A DNA stretch of 37,769 bases from DASYSA01 sp036003885 (GTDB lineage Bacteria > Acidobacteriota > Blastocatellia > UBA7656). Below the pieces are notes generated by a model. That model saw only the letters and a list, made by a program, of their open reading frames with translations. It ran no database searches and had not been told where the DNA came from. The stretch is taken from the NCBI GenBank assembly GCA_036003885.1, contig DASYSA010000655.1, positions 1 through 37,769 of the forward strand. Reading direction: 5' to 3'. The translations under genes and the position numbers were made by a program. Within the stretch, counting starts at the first letter, position 1. Each line of letters begins with the position of its first letter. This document shows, one piece after another, positions 16,665 to 25,501 of this stretch.

Positions 16665-17651
16665 CTAAGTCGGACGACACTCGACGACAAAGTAGCCGGA
16701 TTGTTGTCGCTCGGCCGCCAACACCTTCAGCCCTGCCTCGCGCGCAAGCTCCCGGAACTCGGCTACGGTCCGATTCTTACCGCCCAACAGCACCATCTCT
16801 ATCGTCAGACGTCTGGGCGCGCCTTCCGGCACCACGCCGCCGAGCACCACAACTCGACCCGTGGGGCGGGCTGCCTCGGCGCATCGGCTCAGGAGTGCCG
16901 TCGCTTCACGGTCGGGCCAATCGTTGACGATTCCCCTTAGAAGATAGATGTCGGCGCCGCCCGGCAGCGAATCGAAGAAGCTCTGCCCGACGGTCGTGAC
17001 GCGCTCGGCCACACCGGCAGCCTGAAACGTCTCTGCTGAAAGAGACACGGTCCTCGGAAGATCGACCAGGGTGCCCTGGATCTCAGGCCATCTGCGAAGG
17101 ACTTGAGCAAGCATCGCTCCGGTGCCGCCGCCGACGTCGACCACACTCCGCACGGATTTCCAGCCGCCGGTGATCTGGAATTCCGAGTTGGGGGTGCCGT
17201 GGCCGGTTGGCCCGATGAGCGCGTCGAAGCTCGCTGCGATGTCCGGATGTGCGTCGAGGTCCTCCCAGAACGGCAGGCCAAAGTGTTCGTGGTAGGCGGG
17301 CGCGCCGGTCCGGACATATCCGAGGAGCGTGCCCCATGCATAGGCGAAGCGGCCGCCAATGCCATCGAGGTCGAGCCCGATGCGCTGAGCCGGGTCAAGC
17401 AGTCCGCGGGCGGCGTCGTTCAGAGCGAACTGACCGGAGGTGGTCTCCTCAAACAGACCCTTGTCCACAAGGTAAGTGAGCACCCGGTGAAGCGTATAGG
17501 GATCGCAGCCCGCCGCAACGGCAAGGTCGGCGATCTGGTCTATACCGGCGGCGATGTGGTCGGCGATACGCAAGGTCGCCACCACGTGAACGCACCAGGG
17601 AGTGCAGAGATCGCTCAGCGCTTCGAGATTCGCGCCATCTTCTCGTGGCAT
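16665..17651 (-). CDS. Family-2 SAM-dependent O-methyltransferase-like protein
   Basis: A 328-residue protein of the plant-type and polyketide O-methyltransferase family. It has an N-terminal winged-helix dimerisation domain (about residues 10-90) and a C-terminal Rossmann domain with SAM loop VVDVGGGTGAML, the downstream TLVDLPRTV acidic loop, and the LLRGIVNDWPDREA segment. In many catalytic members this last motif reads LHDW with a His base; here that position is Asn, as in some bacterial members such as the anthracycline group DnrK/RdmB (LLNW). It may therefore work by proximity, or not be a methyltransferase. Shine-Dalgarno ggagg lies 9 bp before the ATG. No biosynthetic cluster surrounds it, so the substrate is unknown. 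Confidence 0.85.
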   Translation of the reverse strand: MPREDGANLEALSDLCTPWCVHVVATLRIADHIAAGIDQIADLAVAAGCDPYTLHRVLTYLVDKGLFEETTSGQFALNDAARGLLDPAQRIGLDLDGIGGRFAYAWGTLLGYVRTGAPAYHEHFGLPFWEDLDAHPDIAASFDALIGPTGHGTPNSEFQITGGWKSVRSVVDVGGGTGAMLAQVLRRWPEIQGTLVDLPRTVSLSAETFQAAGVAERVTTVGQSFFDSLPGGADIYLLRGIVNDWPDREATALLSRCAEAARPTGRVVVLGGVVPEGAPRRLTIEMVLLGGKNRTVAEFRELAREAGLKVLAAERQQSGYFVVECRPT

Positions 17652-17985
17652 ACGAAACCACCTCCAAATTTCATTGCGCCAGGGATAGCGTTCAAGGTGA
17701 GACTGGCCCGTCGATCAGCAAACGAAGCCTTCTCTCAACCTTAATCTCAATCTCGCTGCGCATTCTCTCACAGTCCAGGAGAAGAGTTCGAGAGGGCGGG
17801 GCATGATAAGAGGGGGCTTCCAGGTCGCGCGAACATCGGTTCTCTCATTAATGAGATGGGCGCTCGCTAGAGCCCGGTCGAAACCAGGAGGCAAGAGCAT
17901 AGGCTCGCATCTGGTCCCAACTTTCAATTGCACCCGGGAAGGCGCTATCAACACTAAAGACATATAGTAACGTCACATAACACCA
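17652..17985. other. 334-bp divergent intergenic region
   Basis: Lies between the O-methyltransferase gene (minus) and the PD-(D/E)XK-like gene (plus), so both promoters should be here. A tatagt hexamer shortly before 17986 could be a -10 box without a good -35. A short tctcaa/aatctc-rich stretch occurs near 17735-17755. No gene or clear repeat seen. Confidence 0.4.
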
Positions 17986-19581
17986 ATGCCACACGAGACT
18001 TCAGATTCGTGCTGCAAATGTTCTCTTGACCCCCAAACCCGGCGGCTGATAAAAGGCGCCGTGGACAAACGGACCATCACCGTCGCAGAAGACCTGAGCC
18101 AGGTCAGGTACGAGCTTGAACTCTTCCTGCTGGGCGGCGAATTCGATCTCTATGAAGATGAGAGACTGATTGCAGCGGTAGACAGCGGCCACACGGCGGC
18201 GGAGCTGTCCTACGGCAAGCTGATACTCTCATGTTGGGGCGAAGAGTGGTCGCGCTCCTGGCGCGTGGTCGACTGTACGGTGAAGGGCGACGCACTTCTT
18301 TTGCAGTGCACCAGGAAGATGGGGCTGAGCAGGTGTCTGCTGGAGTTGCGGCGCGGGCCGCAGGAGGAGGCCGCTGTCCTCTCTCGCGCCGAGTATGCTT
18401 CGAAGCTTGCGTCGATGATCGAGTGGAACCTCAACGACCTTCGCGTCGAGCATTCAGTAATAGCGCGCGACGACAGGCGTCACCTCTCGGGCGTCTACGT
18501 TCGAATGATTCTCAAGCAGCAGAAGAAGACGATCGCGGGTATCGGAGTTGGCGACAGCGAGCTGCAGGATAACGTGGACGCCGTGTTGGGAGCGGGAATA
18601 GCCTGGTTGGAAGAAGTGCGTCGTAAACACAAGTCGGTCAATCGGCTGATGATCTTTGCTCCTGTCGGCCGTGCGGCCGTAATTGCAACCCGAATGACCG
18701 TTGTGCAGCCGCCGGCCGCTATCGTCTCGCTCTACCAGGTCGACGAGGACGCCGGCAGCATCGAGGCCCTCGCCGCGTTCGACCAGGGCGATCTCGAGGA
18801 TGCGATGCGCCGCGCGTCGAAGCGGGCGCTCTGGCCGCGCGACCACGCGCTTCCACCAGAGGTCTACACTCGCGTCGATTCAATCGTCCGGATTGCGCCA
18901 CACATGATCGACACGGCTCGGGACGGCGGCTGGATCACAGCCTCGATCCGGGGATTGGAGTTCGCGCGCATTTCAATCAAGACTGACAGGGTCGAATTCG
19001 GAGCGGGCGACGAGCGCAGGAAGCTGACCGGAAGGAACCAGTCCGAGTTGGCTAATCTCGCCGCATCGATAATCGCCAGGCGAAACGGGGGGTCGCACAA
19101 GCAGACCGACCGCCTCTTTCGCGCTCAGTCCGAACGATGGTTGGAGTCCCTGATCCGGCGCGACGTGACCGCGATCGACCCCACGCTCGACCCGCGTTAC
19201 GTCTATTTGCAGGTTCCCGCCTATCGCGGCGAGCAGAGATCGTTCATCGATTTGCTGGGGGCGACGGATAGCGGGAGGCTCGCAATCATCGAACTGAAGG
19301 TCAGCGAAGATTCGGAGTTTCCATTTCAAGCGCTCGACTACTGGATGCGAGTCGAGTGGCACCGGAAACGGGGCGACTTCCAGCGGCGCGGTTACTTCAC
19401 CGGCCTCGAGATTGCAGATGCGCCCCCACTGCTATATCTGGTCGCTCCGCTGTTCCGTTTTCACGCGTCAACGAAACTGATGGCTGGCGCGATCACCGAA
19501 CGGGCGCCCGTCTATCGAATAGGCATAAACGAGGATTGGCGCAATGGAGTGAAGGTGCTGTTGAGGGAGAAATTGAACTGA
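17986..19581 (+). CDS. Uncharacterised 531-residue protein with C-terminal PD-(D/E)XK-like motif
   Basis: I do not recognise this protein as a named family. The first 60 or so residues contain a Cys-rich beginning (SDSCCKCSLD) and an acidic, Tyr-rich beta-rich section. The middle (about residues 140-300) is alpha/beta with ELQDNVDAVLGAGIAWLEEVRR. The C-terminal 170 residues contain RSFIDLLGATDSGRLAIIEL followed by KVSED. The spacing of the Asp in FIDLL and the E-x-K of IELK is the core of a PD-(D/E)XK nuclease fold, and SERWLESLIRRD upstream could supply the first acidic helix. No signal peptide or membrane span is seen, so it is probably cytoplasmic. The ATG at 17986 lacks a clear Shine-Dalgarno. 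It stands alone, ending 15 bp from the oppositely directed SpeE-like gene. Confidence 0.75.
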   Translation: MPHETSDSCCKCSLDPQTRRLIKGAVDKRTITVAEDLSQVRYELELFLLGGEFDLYEDERLIAAVDSGHTAAELSYGKLILSCWGEEWSRSWRVVDCTVKGDALLLQCTRKMGLSRCLLELRRGPQEEAAVLSRAEYASKLASMIEWNLNDLRVEHSVIARDDRRHLSGVYVRMILKQQKKTIAGIGVGDSELQDNVDAVLGAGIAWLEEVRRKHKSVNRLMIFAPVGRAAVIATRMTVVQPPAAIVSLYQVDEDAGSIEALAAFDQGDLEDAMRRASKRALWPRDHALPPEVYTRVDSIVRIAPHMIDTARDGGWITASIRGLEFARISIKTDRVEFGAGDERRKLTGRNQSELANLAASIIARRNGGSHKQTDRLFRAQSERWLESLIRRDVTAIDPTLDPRYVYLQVPAYRGEQRSFIDLLGATDSGRLAIIELKVSEDSEFPFQALDYWMRVEWHRKRGDFQRRGYFTGLEIADAPPLLYLVAPLFRFHASTKLMAGAITERAPVYRIGINEDWRNGVKVLLREKLN

Positions 19582-19596
19582 GGGCAGTTTCTGTCT

Positions 19597-21975
19597 CTAG
19601 GCTGTGGCAGGTTCCTCGATCGCGCGCTTCGATACTTCGGTTCCGGCATCTTTCCTTACACGGCCGGCGAACAGGATCGCCAGCAAATAGAGCGACGAGC
19701 CGATAAGCAGCGCTTCATTGAAACCCGTCAGTATGGCAATCACCAGGGCTGCTACGGATCCCATGACTGAAGTTGCCCCGTTTACCCCCCAGGCCCACGG
19801 GATGATTTCAGGAGCGCTCTTCGCCAGCAGTCTTATTCCCGACGGCATTGGCATTCCCATTACCATCGCAAGCGGCGCCATCAGGACCACGGCGATCGCA
19901 ATACGAATGCCCAGAGCCAACTGAACAAGGCCGTAGAAGATCGGCGGCACCACAACTATGTAAACAATCACCAGCGCTATGAGCAGGAGCAGGATCTTGT
20001 TGAGCGATCCTGGAAGACGGTCCTCGCTCAACCTTCCGCTCAAGTAGCTGCCTATCGCGCTGAACGTCAACAGCGAGAAGAGCACGACCGCAAGGGCGTA
20101 GACGGGATGCCCCAGGAACAGAATGAACTTCTGAATCATCGCAACCTCGACGATGATGAAACCCGCCCCGAGACATCCAAAGTAAAGCAGATACGACATG
20201 CGATTCGTCGAAGCCGAACTGAACGCCCTGCGTCGAGTAAGCACCAGTGGGCCGACGATGAAAAGCAGTACCAGCACCGTCGTGATCCCAAGAAGCAGGA
20301 AGAGCACAAAGGTGCCGAGGTTTGTCTTCTGCCATTCGCCTCGCCCTTTGATCGCCTGCGATAGATTCGAGATCCTCAACGAGTTGAAGAAGAACGGATT
20401 GTTATCGCGAGTCGGCTCGATGTTCGTCACGAACGCATTCCAAAGACGGGTCGGATTGTCGGTCTCAATCAGGTTGGTGAAAACAGTGTCCGGCCTCGTC
20501 AGCGGGGTGTACAGGAGTTGAAATCCGCAATTCCCGGCTACCGATTCGATTACCTTCACCTCGTCGTCGGTGAACTCGCTCTTCTTGAAGATCCAGGTGG
20601 CGGGCGAGCGGTAGCCGTCGTCCGACGCACCGCGTATCAGCATGATGTGCCGGCCCGGATTGTCTATTCCCATCTCGACCATCATCTGGCGGGTCAGCGA
20701 AATAAGCCGCAGCAGCTGATCGGGCGGCTCGAAGTACCACCTGGTCATCGTGAGCACGCCGTCATCCGTCAGATGACCCACGTAGTCTTTGAATGCTTCG
20801 ACGGTGTAGAGATTGTTCTCGGTCAGCGAGAAGGCGCCCGCCGCGGTTGCCGCCCACGTATCGACCATCGAAGCCTGCAGGACGTCGTATCGTTCGGCGG
20901 ACCTTCTGACGAAGCTCCTTCCTTCGTCCACCACCAGCCTCACCTCAGGCTGTTGATAGATGTATCCCGAATAACGACTGAATGGCTCGGACGACATGAC
21001 GTCCCTGGCAATGATGGGATTGATCTCGACGGCGGTTATGGCCCGCGCGCCAAAGACCCGAGCAGCCATAACGTCGTTGCCGCCGCCCGGCCCGATTATC
21101 AGCACGTTTGGTTGATGCTTGAGATGATACGCGATCTGGAAGATGCTGCGGCGCTCGGCCTGGTGAAGGGAGACGTTGCTCGCATCTCTGCTGATCTGTG
21201 TGGCCGCATCGGCGTCAATCTTGATATCTACCGACCCGGCGAGGTTCCCCTCGACCGTAATCCGCGAGAAAGAGTTCCATTTTGCAAAGAGAACGCGGGT
21301 CTCTTCAAGGCCCTTCGACTTGTGCACATCGAGGGCTCGAGTGTTGTAGTTGTAGTTCAGCAGACCGCCGAGTATTGCCGCCAACAAGACTGAGGCTATC
21401 AGGTATGCCTTCCCTCCGGGGGTTGCCGTGCTGAACAGCGCAGCGCCGGCCGCTCCGATGACCGCCACCAGAAGCAGAGTATTTACCGCGCCGATCCCGT
21501 TCATCACCGGTATCAATAGGAGGCATCCGAGAGCCGCACCCGCAAGATCGAACAGATACAGGCGGCTGATGTCGCGAGCGAGCCTCGTTATCGCCAGGGT
21601 AACCGAACATCCAGCAAAGAAAAACGGCAGCGAAGTCACCCCGTAGATCGCCACCAGCCGATAGTAGTTCTCCCCGCCGCGGGGATTTAAGAGCAGCGGC
21701 AAGCTCAGAATTGTGTACAGGGCAATGACGGTGCTGATCCCAAACAGCATCGATGCGATTGCCATCCACTGTCCCGTCCGCGCCTCGTCGAGTTTTCCCT
21801 GGATCATGTAGATGAAGACGCCGCTCGCTCCTGAGCCGAACAGCGCAAGCGAGATCGCCATAAACGCGAAGTGATAATACATCGTAGCGGAAAAGAGCCG
21901 TGTCAGAGCCAGTTCCAGCATCAGGACTCCGAGCGTGATCAGCGATATCCCAGCGAAGATTTTGGGTCGATTCAT
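19597..21975 (-). CDS. Membrane-embedded spermidine-synthase-like protein
   Basis: A 792-residue fusion of a SpeE-like Rossmann methyltransferase fold with two transmembrane blocks. The N-terminal block (about residues 1-210) has six or more helices (LITLGVLMLELALTRLFSAT is the typical start). The soluble domain (about 230-540) holds the SAM-type loop LIIGPGGGNDV, TAVEINPIIARDV, VVDEGRSFVR and AGAFSLTENNLYTVEAF. The C-terminal block (about 575-775) has six or more helices with MPMPSGIRLL. It does not show the full polyamine-binding signature of true spermidine synthases, so aminopropyl transfer is unproven. It is the last gene in the minus-strand direction, 353 bp beyond the glycosyltransferase, and may be a separate unit. 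Confidence 0.85.
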   Translation of the reverse strand: MNRPKIFAGISLITLGVLMLELALTRLFSATMYYHFAFMAISLALFGSGASGVFIYMIQGKLDEARTGQWMAIASMLFGISTVIALYTILSLPLLLNPRGGENYYRLVAIYGVTSLPFFFAGCSVTLAITRLARDISRLYLFDLAGAALGCLLLIPVMNGIGAVNTLLLVAVIGAAGAALFSTATPGGKAYLIASVLLAAILGGLLNYNYNTRALDVHKSKGLEETRVLFAKWNSFSRITVEGNLAGSVDIKIDADAATQISRDASNVSLHQAERRSIFQIAYHLKHQPNVLIIGPGGGNDVMAARVFGARAITAVEINPIIARDVMSSEPFSRYSGYIYQQPEVRLVVDEGRSFVRRSAERYDVLQASMVDTWAATAAGAFSLTENNLYTVEAFKDYVGHLTDDGVLTMTRWYFEPPDQLLRLISLTRQMMVEMGIDNPGRHIMLIRGASDDGYRSPATWIFKKSEFTDDEVKVIESVAGNCGFQLLYTPLTRPDTVFTNLIETDNPTRLWNAFVTNIEPTRDNNPFFFNSLRISNLSQAIKGRGEWQKTNLGTFVLFLLLGITTVLVLLFIVGPLVLTRRRAFSSASTNRMSYLLYFGCLGAGFIIVEVAMIQKFILFLGHPVYALAVVLFSLLTFSAIGSYLSGRLSEDRLPGSLNKILLLLIALVIVYIVVVPPIFYGLVQLALGIRIAIAVVLMAPLAMVMGMPMPSGIRLLAKSAPEIIPWAWGVNGATSVMGSVAALVIAILTGFNEALLIGSSLYLLAILFAGRVRKDAGTEVSKRAIEEPATA

Positions 21976-22328
21976 TCCGTTCCTTTAGCCGGCAGGAAGA
22001 ATGCGTTATTGAGTAGCGGAGACGCGGAGAACAACGAATGCGCCTCACTCAGCGTAATGTTGTTGCCTGTAACATTGAAATCGGAAGTCGTCAGAGTTTT
22101 CTTCAATTGCTTTGATGCGGCGTCCTCTCATTAACACCCCCTCTTCAGAGGTGTGACTGTGAGCGGGGACTTCCGAACTGTTTCAACAGTTTTCGGAACA
22201 TCCACGAGGGGCAAGAAACCGTTGAAACGGTTGCGGTCCACCCGGCGCCACAACACTCAACTTCAGTTGGGTGTTAATGAGAAAGCGCAATCGAATTCGC
22301 TGTTATAGTCCACTAGATCCGCATTTCT
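21976..22328. other. 353-bp gap carrying an inverted-repeat element
   Basis: Separates the SpeE-like gene from the first glycosyltransferase. Most of it is the 157-bp element described at 22126-22282. No coding sequence is apparent. The SpeE-like promoter should be in the leftmost 150 bp, where no clear consensus was found. Confidence 0.5.
22126..22282. repeat. 157-bp MITE/REPIN-like element with 14-bp terminal inverted repeats
   Basis: The ends are perfect 14-bp inverted copies: tctcattaacaccc (22126-22139) and gggtgttaatgaga (22269-22282). Inside are two palindromes, one around aactgtttcaacagtt flanked by ttccga and tcggaa, and one of aaccgttgaaacggtt. Both ends carry a short hairpin of their own (acacc...ggtgt type). 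There is no open frame, so it would need a transposase in trans. No second copy is seen in the window. Confidence 0.75.
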
Positions 22329-23546
22329 CTAGGTCTGGATCTCTCCGTGGCCGGACTCTTTTCCATCCAGCAACGCTTTGATATCGCGGCTCACCTGTTC
22401 GGCCCGCGAATCCCACGTGCCGCCCTTCACCGCTTCCTGCCTCGCCGCGCGCGAGATTGTGGTGTCGCGTTCGAGCGCGTCTTCAACCTTTAGGATGAAG
22501 TCATCGTAGCCGCGAGAGATGCGAAGTATACCATCGAGCGGCTCGTATTCGTAGAGCGGAGTGATCACGACCGGCTTACCTGTAGCCATATACTCGCGCA
22601 CCTTGATTGCGCTGCCGTAGCTCACCCACTCGTTGTCGCTCGCCCATGGCAGCACACAGACATCGAATTGAGATGCATAACGGGGCATCTCGGAGTAGGG
22701 CTTCGATCCGAGGTAGTGAACGTTGGGCAGGTCTTCGACGTCCAGCCGCGCAGCCCTCAAGCCGAGAAGAACCCAGTGCCAGTCCGGCCGCTTGCCGCTG
22801 ACGTAGCGGATCAACCCCTGGTCTATCAGCCACGAATCAATCGCCCCGAAGTAACCAAGCCTTGGACGCCCGAGACTTGAGATGTCTGCAGGCGGATCCC
22901 AATCCTCCGAGGCCGCCGAAGCGAAATGGTCGTAATCGACTCCCTGCTCGAGTAGCTGCGCCCTCTTCGCGATCGCAGGGTGCGCCGCAGTCTCCTCATT
23001 GAACAGCTTCCGGCCCGAGAAATAGATCAGGTCGGCTCGCTCCAGCAGAGCGCGGTGCATCTCGCCGATCAAGTCGCTCGAAGTCGCGTGGTCCATTTGA
23101 TTCTTGTCGTACTTGTCGGAGATCTGATATACGAGCGCGCTTTCGCTCAGCCGGCCAACGAGATCTACAGCAGTTGGAATTGCGATCCATAAGATCGGAC
23201 GGCGAAGGTCGAAAGCGATCATCAGCAACTTCATCTGGGCGCCCAGCAGTAAACGGTTCAGAGTCCGCGCCACGCGGCTGGAATAGAACGGCAACGCAAG
23301 CGGCGAGACTACGATCACGCCATCTTCAGTTCGGCGAACCAGCTTGGCATAACTCCTGAGTTTGCGCTTTATCTTGGCCCACAGGTCCGGGCTTGAGACC
23401 GAAGGCAAGCCCATCGAGATCGAGTTGACGAAGATGACCCGATTGCCGGCGCGGGCGAGCCTGCGCATTATGTGGTTCTTGGAATGTTGATGGTGGTACC
23501 ACCAGTCCTCGCCCGCGAAGCAGATTATGGATTGATCTGTGATCAT
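22329..23546 (-). CDS. GT-B glycosyltransferase (TuaH/GumH-like)
   Basis: A 405-residue cytoplasmic glycosyltransferase of GT-B fold. The N-terminal half begins with IICFAGEDWWYHHQHSKNHI and continues RLARAGNRVIFVNSISMGLP, a pattern seen in TuaH-like and GumH-like polysaccharide enzymes. The C-terminal half has PRLGYFGAIDSWLID, DVCVLPWASDNEWV and the nucleotide-sugar-binding section REYMATGKPVVITPL. It probably adds one sugar to the lipid-linked repeat unit of the surface polysaccharide; donor and acceptor cannot be told. It starts 36 bp after the previous glycosyltransferase stop, with heptad locus E running up to its ATG in place of a Shine-Dalgarno. Confidence 0.85.
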   Translation of the reverse strand: MITDQSIICFAGEDWWYHHQHSKNHIMRRLARAGNRVIFVNSISMGLPSVSSPDLWAKIKRKLRSYAKLVRRTEDGVIVVSPLALPFYSSRVARTLNRLLLGAQMKLLMIAFDLRRPILWIAIPTAVDLVGRLSESALVYQISDKYDKNQMDHATSSDLIGEMHRALLERADLIYFSGRKLFNEETAAHPAIAKRAQLLEQGVDYDHFASAASEDWDPPADISSLGRPRLGYFGAIDSWLIDQGLIRYVSGKRPDWHWVLLGLRAARLDVEDLPNVHYLGSKPYSEMPRYASQFDVCVLPWASDNEWVSYGSAIKVREYMATGKPVVITPLYEYEPLDGILRISRGYDDFILKVEDALERDTTISRAARQEAVKGGTWDSRAEQVSRDIKALLDGKESGHGEIQT

Positions 23547-23550
23547 AATC

Positions 23551-23664
23551 AGGGGCTGGGGGTCAGGGGTAAGGGTTGGGGATCAGAGGGTCCGGGCCAA
23601 ATGCCAGGGGAGCAGGTGTCGCACCTGACACCTCACGACTGACCCCTGACCCCTGACCCCTGCT
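23551..23664. repeat. Heptad repeat locus E (aggggta/ccctgac family)
   Basis: Left arm from 23551: aggggct, gggggtc, aggggta, agggttg, gggatca and gagggtc. Right arm 23623-23664: acctgac, acctcac, gactgac, ccctgac, ccctgac and ccctgct. Arms are mutually complementary around a centre of about 30 nt. The left arm occupies the gap between the two glycosyltransferase genes; the right arm is translated as the C-terminal tail of the upstream one (VRGQGSVVRCQVRHLL). Confidence 0.85.
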
Positions 23665-25484
23665 CCTGCCATGCATTCAAACACGCGCTCCGCGTTGTGC
23701 CGCCATGTGTATCCTTCGATCACTGTTTGCCGGGCGGCAGCTCCCAGCCGCTCTCTTAGCGGCTGACTCTCAGCCAGGAGTTCAATTGCGTGCGTCAGCG
23801 CTTTCGCATCTCCAGGATCAACCTGAAGACCGTTGTCGCGGTCCCTTATCACATCTGCGATTTGGCCGAGCCTGCTCGCAACAACAGGTCGAGCCATCGC
23901 CATATACTCGAACAATTTCGTCGGCGAGCCGAAGAACCCGCTACCGTCAGCAGACCCGACGTGCGGGGAGACGAGTATGTCGCAGGCGTCGAGGTACGCG
24001 GCAACCTTATCGTGTGCAACACGCCCTGTGAAAGTTGCGCTGACGGTCTGCGGCGCGCCTTCAATAATCCGCTCGGCAGCATCCCGCTCGTCTCCGTCGC
24101 CGACGAATAGAAAGTGACATCGCGCGCTCGCGGTCACCAGCGCGGCGGCTTCCGCGAGTACGGGGGCTCCATGCCAGGGTCCGAATGTTCCCACGAAGCC
24201 CACGACTACTTTGTGTTCGATATCGAGCGCGCGTCGCACGTCGCGTCCTCCGCAGTCCGGATGAAACTTGTCTGTGTCGACCCCGTTTGGATTGACCATC
24301 ACCCGTTCAGCGGCGAGTCCCAGTTCGACAAGATCGTGGCGAGCGATTTCCGACACGACGAAGATCAAGTCGGCACCCTGCAGGTTGAGTTGCTCGAAAC
24401 GCTTCAACAACCGGAACTGGCCGATCGGGTCCCAATGTCTGCTGACCCATACTTCAGAGCCGTTAAACTCAAGGGCGAGCGGCAGGCCAGTCACAAGAGA
24501 CAACAACACCCCCGTGAAGTTGAATCTGCTGTAGCGCTGATAGATGAAATCCAAATCGCCCGCTTCACTGCCGATCAGTTGAAGACTCTTTGTCGTGAAG
24601 ACGAGGTTGTTCCAGAGTTCGAACAACGCCTTTGTTGCGCCTATTCGAGGCGAAGGCCTTATGACCCGGCGCTCGCGGGTCGCATTGACGCCCGGCGATG
24701 CCTCCTGCCCGGATCGAGCGGTCGTTGCGGTGTCGAGGAGTCGTATGGTGTGTCCAAGGCGAGCCGCCCCGGTCAGGAAGCCAGCGACGTGAGTGTTCAT
24801 TCCTCCCTCCGACCCGCTTGAAAGCGTGGCGCGGATATAGAGGGCTGTGGACGAAGATTGATTCGGGTCACGCCGCCTTGCGCCTCTTCCCCGGCGGACG
24901 ATCTGTCGAATTCCGAGCGACGCCTGAAGGATCAAGGCAAGCAGCCACGACAGCGGAACAACCACGACGTAGCCGATCAGCAGCTCCAGCGATAAGCGCG
25001 GAGCTTCAATGAGCAGGACGCTCCACCGCGAACGCGAAATCGTGCGGCCGGAGCTGTCGCCAAACACGACTCGGCGCGACCCCGCGAGCACGGCGAACAT
25101 CATCAGTGCGCCACGCGCGCTCTGCATGTCGAGATCGGAGGTGAAGATGGCAAAAGTGTGAGGTGCAAGCTTGCGGACTCGTTCAAGGGCCTTTCGTTTC
25201 GATTCCCACTTGAGATCAACTTTGCTAATCGGGTGAATATCGCGGCCGGGCAGTTGCAAGTGCGCCCAGGCGGTGGCTGCCTCTCTATTGCCTGATAAGT
25301 CGAGCAGTAGAGTCGAACTCCTGATGGAAGACTCGGCATTGTCGGCCTCGGGCTTTGCCGGGAGTGCGGTTCTCTCTTCTGCCGAGTAGCCGGCGGTTGC
25401 GGAGTCCGATCGATGCATTGCTGAGCTGGACGAACGGCTCGCGGCGGCGCCCCCCAATTTGAATGCGTCCGACTTGAAGATCAT
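23583..25484 (-). CDS. Two-domain glycosyltransferase: unusual membrane-linked N-terminal domain plus GT4
   Basis: A roughly 633-residue protein. Residues from about 215 are a GT4/group-1 glycosyltransferase: LPLALEFNGSEVWVSRHW, VNPNGVDTDKFHP, VGFVGTFGPWHGAPVLAEA, and the donor-binding PTKLFEYMAMARPVVASRL. The N-terminal part (to about 200) is Ser/Ala-rich at first, then has a Rossmann-looking stretch (LLDLSGNREAATAW) and ends in a hydrophobic span (LIGYVVVVPLSWLLALILQA) followed by basic residues, so it may anchor the enzyme. I chose the ATG at 25484, 17 bp after the methyltransferase stop; longer starts overlap that gene. The last 24 or so residues come from heptad locus E rather than from the GT4 fold. 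It probably adds a sugar to the surface polysaccharide. Confidence 0.82.
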   Translation of the reverse strand: MIFKSDAFKLGGAAASRSSSSAMHRSDSATAGYSAEERTALPAKPEADNAESSIRSSTLLLDLSGNREAATAWAHLQLPGRDIHPISKVDLKWESKRKALERVRKLAPHTFAIFTSDLDMQSARGALMMFAVLAGSRRVVFGDSSGRTISRSRWSVLLIEAPRLSLELLIGYVVVVPLSWLLALILQASLGIRQIVRRGRGARRRDPNQSSSTALYIRATLSSGSEGGMNTHVAGFLTGAARLGHTIRLLDTATTARSGQEASPGVNATRERRVIRPSPRIGATKALFELWNNLVFTTKSLQLIGSEAGDLDFIYQRYSRFNFTGVLLSLVTGLPLALEFNGSEVWVSRHWDPIGQFRLLKRFEQLNLQGADLIFVVSEIARHDLVELGLAAERVMVNPNGVDTDKFHPDCGGRDVRRALDIEHKVVVGFVGTFGPWHGAPVLAEAAALVTASARCHFLFVGDGDERDAAERIIEGAPQTVSATFTGRVAHDKVAAYLDACDILVSPHVGSADGSGFFGSPTKLFEYMAMARPVVASRLGQIADVIRDRDNGLQVDPGDAKALTHAIELLAESQPLRERLGAAARQTVIEGYTWRHNAERVFECMAGAGVRGQGSVVRCQVRHLLPWHLARTL

Positions 25485-25501
25485 TGGCGCCCGCAGAGGA
25501 T

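Noticed and set aside
20518..21393. 291-residue plus-strand open frame
   Set aside because: Antisense shadow of the SpeE-like gene.
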